Origin: Haematobia irritans
Taxonomy: Eukaryota; Arthropoda; Insecta; Diptera; Muscidae
NCBI RefSeq assembly: GCF_050003625.1
Contig: NC_134397.1
Coordinates: forward strand, 95,707,562-95,771,561
DNA: 64,000 nucleotides
Reading direction: 5' to 3'
The notes under the pieces were generated by a model, which was given only the letters and a program-made list of their open reading frames with translations, was not told where the DNA came from and searched no databases. Each line of letters starts with the position of its first letter. Within the stretch, counting starts at the first letter, position 1. The position numbers were made by a program, and so were the translations under genes. Positions 57,547 to 64,000 of this stretch are shown one piece after another.

Positions 57547-57850
57547 CACGCAGAAAAATAATTCTTTTCTCCCAAACCAAGTTTTAGATAAACAAATATC
57601 GTTTCCCATTTGTTTTTCGCTATAAGGAAGTTTGTTTGGGAGAAAAATATATACTTTTTGTGATAAACGTTTATTCTTTTCCAGGATGTAAAAACAATTA
57701 AAAAAAAAAAAAAAAACAACAACAACAACAACGATTCTGGCTAATGGTATCTTTCCTCACGTCTTTCTCACTTCAACGAGATTTTTTAGTACTTAGCACC
57801 TTTTTCTGTAATACAAACAATGTAGAAGAAATTTTTCGATGTTATAATTT

Positions 57851-59121
57851 TTTATACCCTCCACCATAGGATGGGGGGTATATTAACTTTGTCATTCCGT
57901 TTGTAACACATCGAAATATTGCTCTAAGACCCCATAAAGTATATATATTCTGGGTCGTGGTGAAATTCTGAGTCGATCTGAGCATGTCCGTCCGTCCGTC
58001 CGTCCGTCTGTTGAAATCACGCTAACTTCCGAACGAAACAAGCTATCGACTTGAAACTTGGCACAAGTAGTTGTTATTGATGTAGGTCGGATGGTATTGC
58101 AAATGGGCCAACTCGGTTCACTTTTACGTATAGCCCCCATATAAACGGACCCCCAAATTTGGCTTGCGAGGCCTCTAAGAGAGGCAAATTTCATCCGATC
58201 CGGCTGAAATTTGGTACATGGTGTTAGTATATGGTCTCTAACAACCATGCAAAAATTGGTCCACATCGGTTCATATTTATATATAGCCCCCATATAAACC
58301 GATCCCCCGATTTGGCTTACAGAGCCTCTAAGAGAAACAATTTTTATCCGATCCGGCTGAAATTTGGTACATGGTGTTAGTATATGGTCTCTAACAACCC
58401 TGCAAAAATTGGTCCACATCGGTCCATAATTATATATAGCCCCCATATAAACCGATCCCCCGATTTGGCTTGCAGAGCCTCTAAGAGAAACAATTTTCAT
58501 CCGATCCGGCTGAAATTTGGTACATGGTGTTAGTATATGGTCTCTAACAACTATGCAAAAATTGGTCAATATAGGTCCATAATTATATACAGCCCCCATA
58601 TAAACCGATCACCAGATTTGACCTTCAGAGCCTGTTGGAAGACCAAAATTTATCTGATGCAGTTGAAATTTGGTACGTGATGTTAATATATGGCCTCAAA
58701 CACCTATGCAAAAATTGGTCGATATCGGTCCATAATTATATATAGGCCCCATATAAACCGATCCCCAGATTTGACCCCCGGAGCACCTTGGAAGAGCAAA
58801 ATTCTTCCCATTCGGTTGAAATTTGGTACGTGATGTTAGTATAGGGTATCCAACAACCATGCAGGAATTGGTTTCTATCAGTCCATAATAATATATAGCT
58901 CCCATATAAACCGATCCCCAGATTTGACCTCCGGTGCCTTTTGGAGAAGCAAAATTCATCCGATCTGGTTGAAATTTGGTACGTGGTGGTAGTATATGAT
59001 ATCTAACAACCATGTGAGTTGAAATTTGTGGATGACAGTCTTTCGTAGAAGTTTCTACGCAATCCATGGTGGAGGGTACATAAAATTCGGCCTGGCCGAA
59101 CTTACGGCCGTATATACTTGT
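57851..59121 (+). mobile_element. mini-me-like element, complete
   Basis: Head TTATACCCTCCACCATAGGA, core CATAAAGTATATATATTCTG, (GTCC)n at 57986-58009, and 153 bp units with AATTGGT markers at 58254, 58407, 58560, 58713 and 58866. Terminal hairpin TTCGGCCTGGCCGAA, then CTTACGGCCGTATATACTTG. Inserted in T-rich sequence. The 235-codon minus frame is the array read through. Confidence 0.9.
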
Positions 59122-59124
59122 TTT

Positions 59125-59215
59125 AATATTACCTTTCGTCTGGACGCAGAACCGAACCGCGGACTATTCAGTTTGTAAGTCACGACACTATCCACTGGGC
59201 TACGTAGCTGTTATT
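59125..59215 (-). mobile_element. SINE2 copy
   Basis: Minus strand: GTAGCCCAGTGGATAGTGTC (A-box side) and GCGGTTCGGTTCTGCGTCCA (B box). Adjoins GGCGCCCACGAGCCGAAGTA, as at 18990. Confidence 0.65.
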
Positions 59216-59455
59216 GTTATCAACAGACAATTATCGCAACGCAAAAGCAACACAAACTGCCAAGCAGGCATAGTTTTATAAGGCATAGTTTTCGGCGCCC
59301 ACGAGCCGAAGTAAAAAAAAAACATTCATTTAGTTGACCACCGTGGATCAATGATTAGGTGATAAAAGTTTGAAATGTTCGAAGAAATTCAAAAAACTCC
59401 AACAAAAGAAATACGTTTTCGGTGCACGTTTTCCAAACGTTTTTTTCTTTGTGTG

Positions 59456-60557
59456 TAGTCATCAAAGAAGATGAGTCGCCGTACACATCATCCTAACGGT
59501 CTCTGATTTTTGCAAATAACACGCTACTGAATTGTTCTCGCATCAGGCGGAGAGGCAATTTGACATCGTAGTGTGACATGACGTCGTTGTACTTACCACA
59601 AAAATAAGCTACTGAGGCTATCAACCAGACTATGTTTTTGCTCTTAATTTTTTTAAAAGGATTTTTTTAAATACACACACACACACACTTTGGGCTCTCA
59701 TGCACTATAAATGTATGTAGTGCATTAATACATATGTACAAAATGTACGTGCACTGACTAAATAGCGATCAAATTTACATTGAGCCCAAATTTGTTATAA
59801 TTTGTTGTTGGAGATTTTAATAAACTTAGGAGATGTAAAAAATAAATCCGTTAAAAAGCCGCCTAACGGACTTCACGGCTTACTAGTCAGGACTAAAAAT
59901 TATAACTTAATATTTCTTCGTATGCTCTGGTCATACAAATAAGAGCCTCTGCCAACCGAAATGCTTATCGCTTGTTTTTTGTTATGTTCTTCAGAGAACT
60001 TTCTTACCTTTATTTATTCTTATGTCTGGGAATTACACAGAGGATAGGTGGAGCACAATGTAAGCGGAGACAGACCAAGAGAAAACCTTGACAATCGTTC
60101 AACATGCGTGGGCGACAATAAGAGAATGCCTAATTGATAATTGGGAATGAAGTATCACCTAACAATATGCCACACATTTGTAATATTTTCAAAGGAATTT
60201 TGATGTGACGAACTGGGTCACTGGATTCCACCATCCTGTAAACAATCCGTTGAATGTCGCATCTTTTGGCTTCTATTGTCAGAGTTTCCAAGGAGATGCT
60301 GAATTTTGATGTAAACTTCCAACCTCTACACTCAGGGAAAAAATCAATGCTCAATAAATTATTTCAGTTTCAAAGTGGAAGCAGCTTCGTAATGAATATG
60401 ATTTGTTTCAATGAAGCGATTAAATATGAACTTTCTGGAAGAAGAAGAAGAAAAAGTCCAATGAAAATCTATACACACCGGACTGTATAGGCGAAAGTTA
60501 ATTTCTGTAGCCTATAGTTAGTAAATTTACTTCGAAAAATTTCCCTTCCCAAAAAGA
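59456..60557. other. Nothing recognised
   Basis: Short (CA)n at 59674-59688. Overlapping frames at 60130-60490 on opposite strands show no motif. Possibly host single-copy DNA. Confidence 0.35.
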
Positions 60558-60558
60558 A

Positions 60559-61090
60559 ACAAGTATATAAAGCAGTAAGTTCGGCAGGGCCGAATCTTAT
60601 ATACCCACCACCGTGAATCAAATATTATAGTTTCCTTTTCATTTCAATAAAATCTGGAAATTTTACAGTCAGTGTCAAGCAATTTTCATGATCAGTGCGC
60701 TTTCTATACCCTCAAGAAGTGAAATCGGTCTATATGGAGGCCTTACCAAATGGACCGATAAAAACTAAATCCTATATACGTTTTTGTGAGTCTAAAATAC
60801 CAGTATATTTACAATTTCAGACAAATCGGATAAAAACTACGGTTTCTAGTAACCCAAGCGGTTAAATTGGGAGATACCGTTTTCGGCACACCTCTTTATG
60901 GTTCTAAATTACTTCTAGATTTAAAATTTCAGGCAAATTGAATAAAATCAACGGTTTCTACAATCCCGAACAATAAAATCATTTCTTGCACACCTATTTA
61001 TAGTACTAAAAAACCACCAGATTTTCAATTTCAGGCAAATTGGACGACAACAACAACAACTACAAGCCCAAAAAGTAAAATCGGAAGATT
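60559..61090 (-). mobile_element. mini-me-like element, tail half, reverse
   Basis: CAAGTATATAAAGCAGTAAG, then TTCGGCAGGGCCGAA, is the terminal hairpin in reverse. It is followed by ATTTTCATGATCAGTGCGCT and worn units of the 12975-14870 subtype. The head is missing. Confidence 0.75.
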
Positions 61091-61114
61091 CGTTACATTT
61101 TGCGACAGATCTCC

Positions 61115-61172
61115 CGACTTTTGCGACATACGTTTACGACTGTATAATACGTATGTCACAAAAGTCGTAAAC
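61115..61172. repeat. Compound inverted repeat
   Basis: CGACTTTTGCGACATACG (61115-61132) pairs with CGTATGTCACAAAAGTCG (61150-61167), one mismatch, 17 base loop. GTTTACGAC (61132-61140) can instead pair with GTCGTAAAC (61164-61172). TTTTGCGACA is also repeated directly at 61099 and 61119. Confidence 0.8.
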
Positions 61173-61350
61173 CTAATTTTGAATTAAAGAAATTGTCAAT
61201 ATTTTCTAATTTAATTTAGTTAGGCTCCCCGATGCTTTATTTTGTATTTATTCAAAACTTTACTAGTTTTACATCTCTCATTCGCAACTTCAAACTATTC
61301 TTGGTTTGCGTGGTCCATAATGTCCACCCAAGTTTTAGTTGCATCAGCTA

Positions 61351-62326
61351 CACGGATGAAAAAGACTGTTTTTCATATGTTTGGTTATAAACATTATATG
61401 TTAGGAACACAAATTTTTAAACACAATATTTTTGAGTGCAAGCATATAATGTTCATAAACTAGCATAACATGTTTGGGACATATATGTTAATATGTTAGA
61501 ACATATTATGTTTGGGACATAAAATGTTTGTAAATATAATATGCTTGGATGCAAACATATATTAATTTAGAAATAGCCTATAAACATATATGTGTTTAGT
61601 AGCTTGGAGCGCTATTTAACAGGGAGCGATATTGAATTAAGTTGGTGGTTGTTGCTTGTTATTACAAAATTAACATTTAATTTTTCCTTGGACAATTGAT
61701 CAGCTACTTCTTTGATCCTTACAAACTGTGTGGTCCGCTGTTCGAATCCCCGTCCGGCAAAAGGTAAAATTAAAATTAAAAAAATCATACAATTGAATAA
61801 TTTCTTTTACAATGTTTGTATTACAGAAAAAGGTGCTAAGAACTAAAAAATCTCGTGGAAGTGAGAAAGATGTGGGGGAATATACAATTGGGCAGAAACA
61901 AAATTTTGAGCATTCAGGTCGAAAACCTATGTTGTTAGCAGCTATATTACCTGTTTATTTTCATAATTCATTATGATTGTAAATATATAAATAAATAAAT
62001 AAAATTTTGAGCACAATATTGTTTGGGAGATTTTTTTTAAGAATATAATATTTTTGGGTGCAAAATGCTTCCAAACATATTATATGTTCACATAATAACA
62101 TATTGTTTTTTGGAAGACAACATTATTGAATTTGGATGCAAAAATACAAAATGTTTGGAACTTAGACTACCCAAACATATATTGCTTAGACCAATATGCT
62201 TTCAAACATATTATATATTGGAAGAGATCAAACATATAAATGTTTGGGCAATACCCAAAAATATATATGCTTGAAGCAAAATATGTTTGGGAGTATATGT
62301 TACAGAAGCGATTTTTTGTGAGCGTG
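61351..62326 (+). mobile_element. Family B TIR element, full copy 2
   Basis: 976 bp with TA on both sides (61349-61350, 62327-62328). Left CACGGATGAAAAAGACTG, right (reverse complement) CACGCTCACAAAAAATCG. The same internal SINE2-derived B-box piece (near 61738). By eye only scattered differences from 35550-36516, including a small insertion near 61785. Confidence 0.85.
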
Positions 62327-62414
62327 TAGTGACTAGCTACAATTTTTAAACATTTTAATTTGTATGGAAATTGGCTCTAATAAGCCAAAAAGTGATTTTA
62401 TAAAAATCTCTCTA

Positions 62415-62678
62415 CACGCAGAGAAGGAATATGATCACCTCAAACATGTTTCAAGAGCAAAATGTTATTTTTGTATGGTGACCATGTAACATGTTTGTCA
62501 CTAAAATGTTATTTTATCGTCAAATATAACCTGCTTGCCGAAATCAGATACATGATTTCCGAGAAAATAACATGGTTTCTAAAACCATGTTACATGGTTT
62601 CTAAAACCATGTCACCACCCAAAAATAACATTTTGCTCTTAAAACAGGTTTGAGGTGATCCTATTCCTTCTCTAGGTG
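62415..62678. mobile_element. Family A MITE, cleanest copy
   Basis: 264 bp with TA on both sides (62413-62414, 62679-62680). Left CACGCAGAGAAGGAATATGA, right (reverse complement) CACCTAGAGAAGGAATAGGA. The arms continue as inverted copies for about 60 bases. A 20 bp direct repeat CATGGTTTCTAAAACCATGT occurs in the middle. Confidence 0.85.
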
Positions 62679-62931
62679 TACAGCGATTCACTTCCTTCCA
62701 TTCTTTCAGTTTCTGCAGAAATTTGTGAAAGGTTAATTATGAGCGAGTACCGACCGTCTTGTATACTACATCATCAAGTAGTTCATAGTAATTTTGGCTT
62801 GGAGTTTTCAATTGAAATAACTCTATTCTCAAGTTTTTTTAAACTCATTAATAATTTTATGAACATTCCTGAGAATTGAAACTTCTTCGCACATATCACC
62901 ATCTTGGATATGATTCGCTGCCTAGCTGAAG

Positions 62932-63268
62932 GGGAGCCACCGTGGTGCAATGATTAGCATGCCCGCCTTGCATACACAGTGTCGTGGGTTCAAACCCAGT
63001 TTCGACCAAACACCAAAAAGTTTTTCAACGGTGGACAGTAATGCTGGTGACATTTCTGAGGGTTTCAAAGCTTCTCTAAGTGGTTTCACTGCAATGTGGA
63101 ACGCCGTTCGGACTCGGCTTTAAAAAGGAGGTCCCTTGACACTGAGCTTGACATAGAATCGGGCAGCACACAGTGATAAGAAAGAAGTTCACCACTGTGG
63201 TATCACAATGGACCGAATAGTTAAGTGAGCCTGAAATATCGGGCTGCCACTATACCTAACCTAACCTA
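62932..63268 (+). mobile_element. SINE1, near full length
   Basis: A-box side CCGTGGTGCAATGATTAGCA, B box GGGTTCAAACCC, body with a small deletion at CGGTGGACAGTAATG, and tail ATACCTAACCTAACCTA. Confidence 0.9.
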
Positions 63269-63339
63269 GCTGAAGGGTCTGAAGTGTTTTGAGTTTACGA
63301 TGTTTTCTACTTTTTTCTACATTTACGACTACAGTTTGT

Positions 63340-63802
63340 CGACTTTTTCCCTAAAGTTAAGTGATTCCACTTAAAACTAGGTATCTTTACATGAATGAAT
63401 ATTTTGTTTGCTTAAGTTCAACTTGTATTAATAATTCTAAAAAATTAAAACATTAAATTTGTTGACTTTTTGTATATTGACAATAAAGCAAAAACACATT
63501 CAAAAATTGGAGATGTTTTTACTTCAAACCTTTCTACTTGAAGTCGAGTCTGAATTAAGAAACTTAAGTTGTCTTTAACAAGTTTTTATGGGACTTTAGT
63601 AGCACATGAAGAAAAAAGGTAAAAAACCCAATTATTTAAATTTTGTTTCCTAAAATCAAGTAGGCAAAACTCAAATTAAAAAGAGAATTGCCTCTTAAAA
63701 GTATCCTTACTCCAATTCTCCGCTTCTTTGACTCGGAATCAACACCAAAATCATTAGCGCTAGGACACATTCATAGGAAACGGGCATGCTCTTTGTTCAG
63801 TG
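63340..63802 (-). mobile_element. Family C1 TIR element, partial, reverse
   Basis: C1 body in reverse (GTTTGTCGACTTTTTCCCTA, TCCGCTTCTTTGACTCGGAA) to the end TTTGTTCAGTG followed by TA. The other terminus is not recognisable. Confidence 0.65.
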
Positions 63803-63917
63803 TATGTATTTTCACTTTTTCCCCCTTTTTTCATTTTACTGTCCCAACTCTAAAAAGAGTATAGTGCCCTTTTCTTATTTTGTATGAAGATTCCTTTGTA
63901 ATTTTTGTATACTCGTA

Positions 63918-64000
63918 TTTTCCACCGTTTTTTTTTTTTTTTAATTTCCTTTGTCTGAATATTTTGACTTACTCGTCGTACGTTCCGATTTCTTTTAATG
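63918..64000 (-). repeat. Family F dispersed repeat, at window edge
   Basis: The reverse complement reads GGAACGTACGACGAGTAAGT, then CAAAATATTCAGACAAAGGA, the same as 16455-16530. It continues past the window. Confidence 0.6.

Larger units (their letters stand above)
57547..59455. mobile_element. TIR element related to 18579, with mini-me-like insertion
   Basis: TA on both sides. Left CACGCAGAAAAATAATTCTT, right (reverse complement) CACACAAAGAAAAAAACG. It shares TTTGTGATAAACGTTTA and TTTTCCAGGATGTAAAAACA with 18579-19444. Contains poly-A/(CAA)n at 57699-57731, the reverse of the family B AAAAAGGTGCTAAG block, and reverse SINE2 at 59125. Confidence 0.75.

Noticed and set aside
57892..58599. 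235-codon minus-strand frame
   Set aside because: It follows the 153 bp tandem units of a non-coding mini-me-like element. Similar frames in other copies break at random. I kept only the periodicity as a finding.

Overview
This is eukaryotic, AT-rich, gene-poor DNA. It most resembles an intergenic or intronic stretch of a calyptrate (muscid-type) fly genome. Reasons: mini-me/DINE-1-like elements with the dipteran (TA)n...(GTCY)n core, tRNA-derived SINEs, several Tc1/mariner groups, non-LTR retrotransposons, and no bacterial operon structure. The species is an inference. I found no host protein-coding gene I can name. Almost everything recognisable is mobile DNA, much of it nested.

Layout. 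1-1.3 kb: intact endonuclease-domain ORF of a non-LTR retrotransposon running off the left edge. 3.1-8.3 kb: a second non-LTR retrotransposon (reverse transcriptase, plus strand) split by a mariner, by a 2.7 kb TIR element that holds a second TIR element with a small spliced gene-like unit, and by a SINE-like insert. 9.1-11.5 kb: TIR element filled with a SINE, itself hit by a small TIR element, plus two further MITEs. 13-14.9 kb: mini-me-like element with an eight-copy 153 bp array. 17.8-23.8 kb: Tc1 relic, long (TA)n, SINE2 and several TIR elements. 24-31 kb: SINEs, second mariner, more TIR elements. 32.9-33.0 kb: perfect 45 bp inverted repeat. 34.8-39.9 kb: stacked TIR elements and two mini-me-like elements in tandem carrying a third mariner and a pogo-like MITE. 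42-46 kb: mariner relic, Helitron-like elements, SINE, and a hAT-like MITE with an 8 bp target duplication. 46-52 kb: large TIR elements, one sitting inside a SINE. 52.5-64 kb: mini-me-like elements, Tc1 relic, second full family B copy, last SINE.

The main unifying pattern is that about twenty TIR elements from at least eight otherwise different families share one terminal layout: a TA target, ends starting CAC, then an A-rich run. Three mariner copies keep an open catalytic-domain ORF but lack the N-terminal DNA-binding part. They show two different deletions of equal length. Boundaries and families were read by eye, without alignment or database search.
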